A DNA stretch of 20,752 nt from Spirogloea muscicola. Taxonomy: Eukaryota > Streptophyta > Zygnematophyceae > Spirogloeales > Spirogloeaceae. Shown piece by piece: positions 1-10,502 of the stretch. How positions within the stretch are numbered: the first letter of the stretch is position 1; the number at the start of each line of letters is the position of its first letter. The stretch is from contig WELB01000038.1 in NCBI GenBank assembly GCA_009602725.1, positions 196,425 through 217,176 on the forward strand, read 5' to 3'. The translations under genes and the position numbers were made by a program. The notes beneath the pieces were generated by a model. It made no database searches and had not been told where the DNA came from. It worked only from the letters and a program-made list of their open reading frames with translations.

Positions 1-14
1 CGCTTCCCGGCCCC

Positions 15-485
15 ATGACGGCGCCCGCGCCGCGGCCGCTCTGGCACTGCCTCCTCGCGCTCGCTCTGCTCCTCGCCGACGCCCGCCGCGCCGCCTTCGC
101 CTACGGCCAGGGTGAGCCCCAGCTCCCCGTCGCGCCGTGGCGGCTGCCGCGGCCGCCGGCGGCGCTCAGGCAAGCGAGCTGTGCCGTGCTTCTACTGACG
201 GCAGCCAGCGCCTCCGCCGCTGCGCCTGCTTGGCTGTGGTGTCTCGCGACGACGAGGGCAGTTACGGCCGTACGCATAGACTGCGGCTCGACGGAGGTGC
301 GCACCATCAATGGCGTCCAGTGGGAGAGCGACCGCGGGTTCAAGGCCGGCACGCCGCGCACCGTGGCCAACGCCACCGGCCTCTCCGACATCGAAGCCAC
401 GTACCGCGCCTTCGCGCCCGGCGAGAACTCCTGCTACACGCTCCTCGTCGCCTCCGGCCGCTACTTCGTCCGCCTCGGGCTCCAT

Positions 486-522
<37 letters not shown>

Positions 523-1705
523 ACACCATCTTCAAGGTGTACATTGAGGGCGTGCTGCTCAAGATCGTAAACGTCAGCACGACGAGCAGCGCGGGCGGCG
601 ACGCCGACGACGCGCGCTGGACGGACTACGTGGTGTACGTCACGGACGGCGCCGCCGATATCTGCGTGCTGCCGGGCGTTGACGGCACCTCGGCCTACAT
701 TAGCAGCATCGAGGTGCTGGAGGTGTCGGAGGCCGCGTACGCCTCGGGCACGCTTGGCCTCGGCAAGGGCGACCTGCTCGCCAACTACGTGCGCATCAAC
801 AGCGGCGGCGGTTGGCTCGCGCCGGTGCACGACCCCCACGCCCGCCTCTGGCATGGCGACGTCAGCCCCACGGAGGGGCAGTACACGGTGCTGCAGACCA
901 ACCACTCCATCACCGGCGCCAGCGAGCCGCCCAACTACCTGCCGCTGGAGCTCTTCTCAGACGGCCGCCTCGCTGGTGCCAGCAACGTTACGTCGTACGT
1001 GTGGTCGCTTGATCCTGTGGACGCGTCCTACGATTGGCTCGCCATGCTCTACTTTGCCGAGGTCCAGCCCGAGGTGCGCCTTGGCAGCCGGCTGATCGAT
1101 GTCCACGTTAACGGCCACATGATTGCGACCATCGACATCCTGGAGCTCGCTGGTGGGCTGCATTTTGCAGCAGCATCCCTACCGATAGTCACGTCGCCGA
1201 CTCTTGCGACGGATGAGGACCCGTACAACATCATCATCCGGCTTTCACGCAACGCCCATACCACCCACAATCCCGTCATCCACGGCATTGAGTTGCTTGA
1301 GATCATTCCTGCCAGCAGCACACGTGAGGACGTAGAAGCAGGTCAGCCACCCGCCCCCCTCTCTTTCCCAATTGAAATCCTCCGTGCCCAGGCCAAGTTG
1401 AAGTGTCTGAAGCTACGACTTGCACAGTGAGCACCTATGAGTATAGTTCTTGCTTGTGCGTGCACCCAATGAGTGCTACTGAGCTGCGTCTGAGTTCCTT
1501 CGCAGAGCTCTTCACTCATCGGAAAAAGCGTCTCAGCCAAGGTGCTCTGACTGGTATTGTGGTGGCTTGCGCTGCGACCTTGACTGCCCTACTGATCAGT
1601 GGGGCTGTGGGGCTCGCCTGGTTGCGGCACCGGAGAGCGTCACGACTGCCGCTGGCTACCACAGACAGGCCTCATGACCCTCTCTCTGACAATCGTCCGC
1701 TTTGA
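15..1705 (+). CDS. malectin-like receptor-like protein, 3 exons, no kinase
   Basis: Exons read as 15-111, 262-1341 and 1506-1705, giving 458 residues. Both introns are GT-AG and both junctions are phase 1. Residues 1-30 form a signal peptide (hydrophobic LLALALLLA core). The ectodomain starts at about residue 37 with IDCG and continues through GVQWESD, YFVRLG, a second repeat with YVRINSGGG, LAMLYFAEVQP, and closes near HGIELLEI. This is the plant malectin-like fold (two tandem malectin-type halves), thought to bind carbohydrate or peptide at the cell wall. Several N-glycosylation sequons (NAT, NVS, NHS, NVT) fit an extracellular domain. Residues 405-432 are a transmembrane helix followed by a stop-transfer RHRR and a tail of about 26 residues. 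Malectin receptor kinases have an intracellular kinase after this point; here a TGA at 1703 ends the frame and I see no kinase motifs downstream. It may be a true receptor-like protein or a kinase-less derivative. The fold is well supported; the ligand is unknown. Confidence 0.8.
112..261 (+). other. intron 1 of the malectin-like gene, 150 nt, stop-free in frame
   Basis: Donor GTGAGC at 112 and acceptor GGGCAG ending at 261 separate the signal-peptide exon from the malectin exon. The intron is exactly 50 codons long and contains no stop in the reading frame, so the retained form would also be translatable, with a 50-residue Ala/Arg/Pro-rich insert between signal peptide and ectodomain. I prefer the spliced form because the insert resembles no part of the family and because signal-peptide introns are common in it. 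Confidence 0.6.
486..524 (+). repeat. (GGCGAC)6 hexanucleotide repeat coding for Gly-Asp
   Basis: Six perfect GGCGAC units (486-521) followed by one more GAC lie inside the malectin coding exon. They encode an alternating Gly-Asp run in a loop between two conserved strands. Such coding repeats tend to vary in length, and the acidic run is not a general feature of malectin domains. Confidence 0.9.
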
Positions 1706-2716
1706 AAGCCAGGTGACCACTCAAGCGAGGGATCCTTTATGCTGCCTTCCATGCCTTGAGAGGGTCCAACAACATAGTCGGTTGCTCTCTCGTCCATGAG
1801 TGGTGTGTTTTGGCGTCACCATCAAGTCTTCCTGCTTTGCTTGTGTCAGATGCAAGGTGCACTGACAGTATATCTACTCCATGTCCAATGTTGGGCTTCG
1901 TGTCAATGCAGGTGACTGTGAGGGTTTTGCGGTTGACTCAGATGCTCTGCCAGAGTGGGACTTCCTCAAGAGTTCACGTGACGGCTTCACCATTTTGAGG
2001 CCGGATGTGTGCGTAGTACCCGATTGCGCATCCAACAGGACATTTGAGGTGTCACTGCCTGGTCATAGTTGTGCGCACATGCGTGCGCGCGCGTGCCAAG
2101 ATGCTGTCTGGCTTTGCAAAGCCCAGCTGCCTCCTTCCTCTACTGCTGCCCAGCAAGTGGGAGACTTGGTTGCGGCTGTTGGCATGAGCATCTTGCCTGT
2201 AGACCCAGGGCTTGACAGACGGACTCTCTCGCCCCTGGTGGACAAGAGCGACCTGTCTGGTGGCTGAGATCCTCTCAGACATCTGACCTGGGAGCAATCG
2301 TACATGCATTCGCTGGGTGTGATTTGACCAGCGGGTTAGCATGCCTGACTTTGCCTGGTCAGCAGTGCTGCTCTCTCCTGCACACATTCATCCTGTTCAA
2401 GGCTCCGCCAAGACCGACTACTGGAATTGCCAGTTTATGTAGTGAAGGCAGCCTGCTGGTGGTAAGAAGGGCCTGTAGTGCAGACTTGGAACCACTCTGT
2501 ACAATGTGTACAACAAACCAAGGACTCTTGTTTGTTGTTTCCTTTAGCGGCGCAGCACAATTGCAAGATACAAGGCCGCCCAAGAGTGGCCTTGGATCTT
2601 CAATCTCAGTGCAGTGTGTGCCTCACAGCTTTGTCATGCAAATAGCACACAGTACGCTCCTTAAGGACAATGCTATGCTCCTGCACGGCGGGAAGGCAAT
2701 TCGCCTTCAAGCCCAG
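1706..2716. other. no gene recognised; likely 3' flank of the malectin-like gene
   Basis: About 1 kb with several short open frames, none with recognisable motifs. The longest (1881-2267 forward, 128 codons) starts from a possible acceptor at about 1910 but shows no family similarity and no kinase motif. I treat the stretch as 3' untranslated region plus spacer. Confidence 0.4.
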
Positions 2717-2754
2717 CGATGACACGTTTTGAAATTTTTCAAATCGTGTCATCG
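2717..2754. repeat. 38-bp near-perfect inverted repeat (hairpin)
   Basis: Arms 2717-2734 and 2737-2754 are 18 bp each with a single mismatch and a 2-bp spacer. The outer 10 bp (CGATGACACG / CGTGTCATCG) are perfect; the centre is A/T rich. It stands alone in non-coding DNA after the malectin-like gene. It could be a small foldback element, a transcript-end hairpin or a regulatory palindrome; the sequence does not decide. Confidence 0.85.
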
Positions 2755-3424
2755 TTCACAACCCCTTAGGCTGCATGATGATTGACCTTTCCACAGCATC
2801 AACAAGCTACTTCCTAAAGCAAGGTACTTTCAATCTCGTGCCCCTGCAGAGAAAGTCTTTTGGAAGAAGCTAGAGGAGCTACATGAGCTCCTTTCACAAT
2901 AGTGATTTGGCTGTGTAACAAGGCCAGCCCAACGACACGGGCACACTTTGTGTAAAGTCAGAAAAAGCAAACCACTCAGGAGAACAAGTAAACCTTAATG
3001 ATGGCTGCTGAAGAAGACCAAGTTCTATAGATGCAACCTGGCATGACGAGTAGCCTGAAGTAAGCCCTTCCAACGGGGCGAGGGCCGTCGAAGGCTAGCC
3101 CGAAATATATGGACGAAGTTTAAAGGGGCCCAAATGCTTTAAATTGCACGGCCTATGCAAGTACCACGAAGATGGTCGCTTGGTAAGCCCTGGTTAGCAG
3201 CCGCAAGTCACAAAGACTTGCAGCTGGAAAGCAGTTCCTTTGCTGATAGCCATAGGCGGCAGCTAGAGCTAGAGAACGGCGCCAGAAATACAGATAGTGC
3301 CCTTCCAGAAGAAGCGAGGGCTGCGAAGGCCAGCCAAGAGAAAGAAAGGATACAGCTTCACATATGCCACAGCAACTATTGGCAACTTCTGGCTTACTGT
3401 CTTAGTGCAGTCTTAGTGTCCATT

Positions 3425-4045
3425 CCTTTGGGCTGGCCTCTCCCAGCCACCAGTCAATCTGGCCGCGCTTGCTCTCTTAGTGCAGTTTCCGCGCACAGTT
3501 CTGCATGTCAATAAGCCCATGAAGACAACAGCTGAGACTCAACAGCTCCACGGCTGGAAGAAGAAAGTGCTCGCCCATTGAGGATAGGGGCTGGAAAAGC
3601 CAGCCCAAGAAAGAATAAACAGAGTACGAGAAGGGGGCCAGAGGAAGCGCTAAGAAAACAAAGCACACAAAGAAAGAAAGAGAGAAGGGCTCGCCCATTG
3701 AGGATAGGGGCTGGAAAAGCCAGCCCAAAAAAGAATGAAGAGGAACAGCAGCTACAAATCACTCAGTAACCCCTGCTAAGCAGCCGCAAATCAGAGAGGC
3801 TAGGGTCCTGAAAGTGGGTCCCCTGGCCAGAGCCAGAGGCAGCAGCAAGAGCCCGGCCGGCACGAAGGTGCAGCGCACGGGCCATCGACCGCTGCAGCGA
3901 GACGGCCAGGCGCATGCGATACAATTGCGCCAGCCGGAGGGCTCTCCTCCACTCTCCTTCATCGCCGGGCTGGTCGCGCCCTTGCAAAGAAGAAAAGCGC
4001 GGCCGATCTGACTGGTGGCTGGGAGAAGCCAGCCCAAAAGAGAGA
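3425..4045. repeat. inverted pair of about 50-bp repeats bounding 520 bp
   Basis: The minus strand of 3425-3475 and the plus strand of 3996-4045 share AGCGCGGCC, a GATCTGACTGGTGGCTGG-like stretch and the GAGAAGCCAGCCCAAA tail, with a few substitutions and a small indel. Together they could act as terminal inverted repeats of a foldback or MITE-like unit. A shorter piece (GCGCGGCCAGATTGACTGGT) also occurs at about 9102-9121. No target-site duplication was found by eye. Confidence 0.55.
3569..3736 (+). repeat. 48-bp direct repeat, 120 bp apart
   Basis: Copies at 3569-3616 and 3689-3736 differ at one base. Each begins GCTCGCCCATTG and ends with the CCAGCCC-A-rich-GAAT tail. The first twelve bases recur at about 4389. 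The DNA between the copies is purine rich (AGAAAGAAAG type). Confidence 0.9.
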
Positions 4046-4504
4046 GAAGGCGCGTGGGGCGCATGAAATGAAAGGGAGGCCAATTCAAGCCAGTACATTG
4101 TTCAGGCGAAGGCTAAAAAGGAATGGACAAGGTCAAGGGGAGCCGAATGGCGCAGAAAGCAGGGGACTAAGTGCTGAGACGACAAGGAGGCTCTCAGTAA
4201 CCTCTAGTCAGCAAGTGCAGGTCAGAATAGCTAGAGGGCGGGAAGACGTCGCCCTGACGAAACCCGGAGGCAGCCGCCAGGGCGCGGCCTGCACGTAGGT
4301 GGACGGCAAACGCAAGAGACCGCTGGAGGGAAACGGCAAGGCGCATCCTGTGCGAGGGACCCGGCGACGTTGAAGAAAAGAAGAAAGGGCTCGCCCATTG
4401 TTGAAGCCAGGCTGCTCGCCGGTCTTGCAGCAGCCTCTGGCTTGCGCAGCGGGGTTGCTCTTCCTCCCCTCAGCTCATCTGACTTCCTACTGCTGACACG
4501 GGGG

Positions 4505-4510
4505 TATATT
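4505..4510 (+). promoter_or_regulatory. TATA-like element of the plastidic glucose transporter gene
   Basis: TATATT lies in a GC-rich setting 125 bp before the chosen ATG at 4635. A start of transcription about 30 bp downstream would give a leader of roughly 100 nt. That leader would contain two upstream ATGs (4546, 4558) out of frame with the main start. Confidence 0.4.
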
Positions 4511-4634
4511 GAGGGCGCCCTGTCTGCCTAGCCTTTGGCTCCGTCATGAACACCTGTATGCATCTGGCTGGCATTTCACAGCCGATTCTTTCATATCAGC
4601 AGCCGCATTCATTCCACACTCATCCTCCGCCGAC

Positions 4635-7600
4635 ATGCAGCCCGTCGCGGCCGCGGCCGCCGCCGCCGCCCTCCCCGCCGTCGCCGCCGCCGCCGNGCGG
4701 CCGCTGCTACGCCAGGCCTCGGCGCGGAGGCGCCTGGCGGCGGCCGCGGCGCTCGCCGGTGACGGCGGCCAGGCCGCGCTGCCGCCTGACGGAGCTGCGA
4801 CGAGCTCGGCGTCCTTCCCCCGCGCGGTCGCGGTGGCCTGCCTCGGCGCCCTGCTCTTCGGCTACCACCTCGGGTGAGCAAGCTCAACAATTATCAAGCT
4901 CCGCATCCCGCCGTCTCCTTTCCCCGTAGGGGAGGGCCACTTTCGCTTCTCTCAGAGCATTGGAGCTCCAGGGCGTGGCCTCAAAGCAGTGTAAGTGGCA
5001 GGCGCTTGTCTGCCCCTTGTACTAGTCAGTTCGTATTACCACAGCACCAGCGTTGGAGAGTCTTCGTGAATGAGAAACGGATTGTTCAGCAGCAATGCCA
5101 GGGCGCTATCCTCTCCGCACGCTTGTGCTCATGAGCCGATTGTGTTGCGGTAACAATTACTGACCATCCAATACCTGTGCTCCAGTCTGGACGCAATGGA
5201 TGGGAGGTTTGGTATATGTCAATCTCCACGCATAGTGCATCACCTTGTCGCTGACCTCAGGCCCTCGCATCTGACAGGGTCGTCAATGGAGCCCTGGAGT
5301 ACATTGCCCGGGACCTGGGCTTCTTGCCAGAGGGCGTTACGGCAGGTACAAAGGCATGGGAAACCAGCCACCTTGTCCAGCACTGCGCTTGCACCCTCCA
5401 GTCTAAGTGGTCGTCTGAGCTTAACTCAACAACGCTCCTGCTACATTGCAGACTCCTTCTTCACCACACCTCCTCGAGGAGAGGTGTGCCATCATTTGAC
5501 CTTCAACTGTCAATTGACTGAGGGCAGGCGTTCTGATTGCTGGCAGGCTGGGTGGTCAGCATCACCCTAGTTGGGGCGGCCATTGGGTCGCTGACAGGCG
5601 GCGGGCTCGCCGACCAGCTGGGAAGGACAAGGACCTTCCAGCTTAACGCCATTCCACTTATAATTGGGACCCTCCTCAGGTGCTGCATTGTGTGCCAGCA
5701 AGCTCTGTGTCCTCCTAGCCAGGTGGCCATTCCATCTTAATGACATGCTGCAACTTGTGTGAACGTTCAGACAGAGGTTCTGTAAGCCTCTGGCTGCACA
5801 GAGAAGGGCCCTCGCTGTCACTCAAGGCTGCTCACATGATTCTGGCTCCACAATGGCTGCTCCTGATTTGCTCACACAGCATGCACTATTTACTACTTCT
5901 GACATGAACAACCACTGATCTGGAGTGCTATTCATTGTGGTCTGTCGAGAAGCGCTAGCGCAACTTCTTTGAGATTGATGCTGGTGGGTCGTGCACTTGT
6001 GGGCGTCGGAGTTGGCCTGATCTCTAGCGCTGTTCCTCTCTACATCTCTGAGGTGAAGGCGATAGCGAGGCATTGCACCCTTGCCTTAATCGCAGAGTGC
6101 CATTACCAAGGGCTTGTTCCTCGTCATACAAACTCAACTGTAACTCAGCAGAGGATTTGCTACTGTGGTTGCTCATTCCAGGTTGCTCCAACGGAGCTCC
6201 GGGGCAGGTTGGGATCCATGACGCAGCTTGCAATAAATATTGGGATACTGGGGGCACTCCTGGCTGGGCTTCCCCTTCCGAACAACCCCTCTTGGTAGGA
6301 CAATTGACAGCTGCAACCCACTGATGCAGAGGAGCTTGACACCTTGTTTGTCAAAGTACTTAGGTGAGGGCAGCCTTATTGGCAGGTGGCGGACCATGTT
6401 TGCAGTCGCCAGCATTCCTGCAGTGGCGCTTGCAGTGGGCATGGCGTTTTCACCTGAAAGCCCGCGCTGGCTGGAGAAGGTCCGTGCTTGGCCAATGCGG
6501 ACCACAATGTGTAACACCACCACAGCGATACTCCCCAAATGACAATGCTTTGGTTCCCCAAGTATGAGGATGATGAGGAAGCCAGGACCTGACCAGAAAG
6601 GAAGAATCACTGTCATTCATCATAAGCATCTCTGCCTGCACATCAGCAAGGGCGGCTGCAAGAGGCTGAAATTGTGGCGGAGCAGCTGTGGGGAGGCCGA
6701 CAACCTTCCAGAACAAACACACAGAGCAAGGATAAGGAGGAGGAACAAGCCAACATTTTGGACCTCTTTGGACCCCTATATAGGAAAGGTGAGTGATGGG
6801 AAAACTGTCGAAGGAGACAGCAGGCTTGCTCTGTAGTATTTCAGACCACTGAACTGGCCTGCTATTTAGCCAGTCAATTAGCTGCTCCTTGCAGCCCAAC
6901 TTCTCTTCTTGAAGCGAGTGTAGATGTTCCTGGTGCACTGGCGGCAAGAAGTAGCCATAGCAGCTGGCTTGGACAATTGCATCTTTGTCACAAGTGGAGT
7001 ACAGACTGATTGCTGTCAGAGCCTTCACTTGAGGTCCTTCAACATTCTATTGCTCAAGCTTAATATTGCTACTTTGGTTTGTTCTTGGACCTAGCACTGT
7101 GTCTCCAACCAAATGCAGTTGCTGCTCTTTGCACACGTGCAGTTGTGGCTGTTGGATGCGCTGTCTTTATCTTCCAACAGTTTGCTGGGATAAATGCTGT
7201 CATATATTTCTCGTCCAACGTGTTTCGTAAGGCCGGTGTCACATCTGATACTGCCGCATCAGCTCTTGTAGGTGCTGCAAACGTTGTAGGTAAGGAGTGC
7301 ATGGTCAAACCACCCGACTTCGTGCTTTTATCATGGAAGCAATTTAGTTTCACCAGCTGATGCAAAGGCAATTCTATCAAGCATGTCCTTTGAGCGATGA
7401 AAAGGGTATGCTGCTGCAGTAGTCAGCTCCTTTGATTGCAGGTTGCAAGGACTTTGAAGAACAACACCGAAGTTACTAGAGAGATGTACAAGGGCCCTTG
7501 TACATCTCTCTAGTAAGAGAGATGTACAAGGGCCCTTGTACATCTCTCTAGTAACTTCGGTGTTGTTCTTCATCACGTTATCAAATAAAAGAATTTAAGA

Positions 7601-8752
7601 GGGACAAGATCGATAGGAACAGAGCAGATGGCCTTTCTGTTTGTCCACCTAAAATGCAATCAGTGAAGATCAATGCTCTGCATGCCGTTGGCGTCCTTTT
7701 GCTGTTGTGGAAAAGTGTCTCCACATGTCGTTGATTGACTCATAGAAGCATTGATTGTAAGAACTGATCTCGTCAATGCAAGGTGTTGTTGTGTTGATTG
7801 TCCGGTTGTTTCCCTGACCTGCAGGCACTACTATTGCAGCTGTTCTGATTGATCGTTATGGGAGGAAGACATTGCTTTTTAACAGCTTTTTGGGCATGGT
7901 GAGCCCCAAGAATTCTGCAATGAATGTGGACTGCACTAATGGCAATATCATGCTTCAGAGTGGGGCCCTCTTGTCTACACTTCTAATTTACAGCCATCTT
8001 GTTGACCTGATCGATTGGCAGGGACTATCCATGGTCTTGCTTGCAGTGACCTTGTCCTGGAAGGTGCTGGAAACATCATCCAGCATTCTTGCTGTAGCAG
8101 GGACTATAGCGTGAGTCTCAGGGACGTGCCCACTTACGTTGTTGCTGTGGTGCTGGATGCAATGGGTGAAGTCGAGGAGGTTGGCCCTTGTCCAATGTAC
8201 AAGTGAGATTAGAGTTTTTATCGGCTGCTATTGTCCAGCATATGCTCGTCTTCTGAGCAAGCCAATGCTTGGTGGGGGCGCAGCTATGTTTTTGCTTTCT
8301 CCTTGGGCGTAGGGCCAATACCAGCGCTGCTCCTCCCTGAGCTTTTTCCCTCCCGCATTCGTGCCAAGGCGATGTCCTTTGCCCTGGGTGTGCATTGGGT
8401 AAAGGCCTTCACCATTATGTGCTGCTTGCTTGTCCTTCTTAGTAAATTGCTCTAACAGGACTCTGTTGTCTAGGAGTATAAGGTATTACACTTGTAGTGC
8501 GTGCACGCGTCTTATGACATGATGTCAGCCTACTATCGCTGACGAAGAGTGAAGCTGGTCATGGTGCAGGTTATCAACTTCGGGATCGGGCTCTCCTTCT
8601 TGAATGTAGTAAGGAGATATGGTGTCAGCAATGTCTACGTTTTCTTTGCTGCGGTCTCTTTTGCTGCCACTGTTTTCGTCTCTAACTACATTGTGGAGAC
8701 CAAGGGGAGGTCCTTGGAGGATATTGAGAAGTCATTTGAAATGACTAATTGA
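4635..8752 (+). CDS. pGlcT: plastidic glucose transporter, 12 exons, MFS sugar-porter family
   Basis: Exons: 4635-4873, 5278-5345, 5547-5679, 5959-6052, 6182-6294, 6386-6479, 6647-6788, 7119-7289, 7825-7898, 8022-8110, 8284-8398, 8570-8752. All introns are GT-AG, all phases match, and the product is 504 residues, close to the usual size. Residues 1 to about 58 are Ala/Arg/Ser-rich with few acids, as in a chloroplast transit peptide. The transporter part then follows plant pGlcT closely: VACLGALLFGYHLGVVNGALEY, the loop motif GGGLADQLGRTRTF (D125, GR 128-129), PLYISEVAPTELRG, the signature PESPRWL (239-245), QQFAGIN (314-320), GVGPIPALLLPE and the C-terminal ETKGRSLE (487-494). Expected in the chloroplast inner envelope, exporting glucose from starch breakdown. 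The ATG at 4635 is chosen because it is the only in-frame ATG upstream of the transporter domain. One base in exon 1 (4696) is an N, so residue 21 is undetermined. Confidence 0.93.
7455..7572. repeat. 118-bp nested perfect inverted repeat inside intron 8 of the transporter gene
   Basis: Arms 7455-7510 and 7517-7572 are perfect 56-bp reverse complements separated by TAGTAA. Each arm itself contains a 32-bp perfect palindrome (GAGAGATGTACAAGGG and its complement), so the same palindrome occurs twice in tandem. The structure can fold as one long hairpin or as two shorter ones (a cruciform pair). It lies well away from both splice sites of the 535-bp intron. No coding potential and no clear target duplication. 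Confidence 0.95.
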
Positions 8753-10500
8753 ATATCCGCATGCTCCAAGCTTGCATGATGCACACAGATTTGGTCAGTG
8801 ATTCTAAGTCCATCGTTAAGGGTTTTGTGAATCATATTGACGTGTTGCATGAACCTGCTGCCCAGCTTTGCTGATGGTCTCCCGGCTCGCAGCTGAGCAT
8901 TGGACTGGTGTGCTCATGATTGTGTAACATCATTGATTAGCATATCCTATGTAGCTCACGAAATAATCCTAGTGCGCTAGCTGCATCAAGGAGGAAGTTG
9001 CTCAATACAGGACTGTTTGCATCAGAATGATGCGCATGCAGAGGACAGCATGTTCTACTGACGGAGCTCAGAGCACGTCACAGCATGATGGTAGAAGGAA
9101 GCGCGGCCAGATTGACTGGTAGAACACCGCAGGATGCTGCAGAGGGACTGCAAGCCAACTTGTTGTCCATCTTGGAGTGGTGTTTTATTTATATATCAAC
9201 ACATAAGGGGCGTCTCAAAATGATGCTTCTTTAGTCCGGGAGTCTACCAACTGGAAAGAGAAGCAAAATCTAGCTCAGAGTACTTCCAAACGTTGATCAT
9301 GTTAACAATCTGAATGCAAAGAGCCTCTGCAGAGTGCGCCACTGTGCCCTTTCCCTTGATCTTCGCCACTTTGTCCAGCAGGGCTGTGAAGCAGGATTGT
9401 GCGCAAGCACAAGGTAGATCTCAGTGCATGTCTTACGCTCTGGTTCAGTTCAAGTTGCCAACTAATGTACAATGTTGACCAACTAAGTGATTCCTAGACC
9501 TGCTCCGCACTGTGATGACTGTGCTTCAAGTCGAATTCAACTGCCAAAGCTTTGGCTGTGAAGAAATTGATAGGTTTAATGGTTGTAACACACCTCAGCA
9601 GTATGAGAAGCAGGAGGTGGACGCGCTGTCTGAAGCATTGGGGCTTAGAAAGCCAGGCCCCCGTGTTCCATTAACACTAGCAACGTCTGTGGCCCCACAT
9701 GGCCCCCTCTTCTGTACCTCCTTGGACGCATGAGTGGGCGTCAATTTCCGCTCCACCATGTTGCACACTTGCCGTGCTGAAGCACTTACCATCTTCTGCA
9801 GCACCGAGTTGCCAGGAGAAGCCCTTGACTACTATGTACTGTGGCGTCTGCTCCAGTCTATAATTTTCTTACACGTGTGAACGCCTCTGACATTGCCTGC
9901 AATAGAGACCTTATGTGCTTGAACGCAGGGTCCAAGGCTAGATTCACAAGCAGTAGACTTAGAAATATCTACATCGTACAGGAATTGTGACAGTGGCTGC
10001 TGAACTTCCTTGCAGCATTGGCATGTGAATGCAAGAGGCTTGGAGAGAGATATAATTATGATATTGGGGAGCACAGCAGGTAGAATGGAGCCCTGGACAA
10101 TACATTTCACGACAGTATACTAAATTGAACCTTCTCGTAATCTTCAAGAGGTTGCCTTTGGCATCAAGGCGTCCGCATCACCAATTGGTGACTGCTGCAG
10201 CTATCTTGGCAGCATGCTCGTAACCGGGATGACCTGTTGCAATACTTGTCCATCAGGACAGTCACCTGTTGGCCTGCTGATATGAACCACGAAGCGCTGC
10301 TATGCAGACTGATTCCCTACAAGATTCCTCTGCATGATTACGTTCAGCGATGTTCTCTGCCGTCTACTTTTAACTACCAAGGATGGTGCCATCCGCTGAA
10401 GAAGGCCGGCAATTGGTCCCAGTTGGTGATTGTCGGAGCTGCAAGCGATTGCTTGCTTCAAAGTGAGGTGATACAGTTATTCTTTAGAAGTGCTGTTATT
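8753..10500. other. no gene recognised; 3' flank of the transporter gene and spacer
   Basis: Stop codons are frequent in all frames. The longest open frames (9512-9733 forward, 9832-10110 reverse) show no motif and no family resemblance. An A/T-rich patch (about 9183-9210, TTTATTTATATATCAAC) stands out. A fragment at about 9102-9121 matches the dispersed repeat seen at 3996 and 3425. Confidence 0.4.
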
Positions 10501-10502
10501 AT

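Larger units (their letters stand above)
3060..4420. repeat. cluster of degenerate dispersed repeats
   Basis: Several motif blocks recur here and elsewhere in the window. One is a block around TAAGCAGCCGCAAGTCA: near 3181-3230, 3762-3800, a weaker copy at 4191-4240, then 18490-18540 and, on the minus strand, 18611-18641. Another is a hairpin core GGGCTGG-N(5-7)-CCAGCCC with an A-rich tail: 3430-3450 on the minus strand, 3589-3608, 3709-3728, about 4014-4034, and 18729-18749 on the minus strand. A third is a GGCGCG-GCGCATG block near 4050, 18056 and 19507. A pair CCCTTCC-GCGAGGGC-CGAAGGC occurs at about 3064 and 3301. This pattern suggests copies of one short non-autonomous element family. I see no convincing gene in the stretch. 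Confidence 0.6.

Noticed and set aside
192-905. 237-codon reverse frame opposite the malectin gene
   Set aside because: It is the antisense of a GC-rich coding exon; the forward frame has clear malectin motifs and glycosylation sites.
1911-2267. Possible fourth exon of the malectin-like gene after an acceptor near 1910
   Set aside because: The preceding exon ends in a stop codon in frame, and the translation has no kinase or other motif.
3763-4098. Reverse frames of about 110 codons
   Set aside because: They lie in the dispersed repeat cluster and have no conserved motif.
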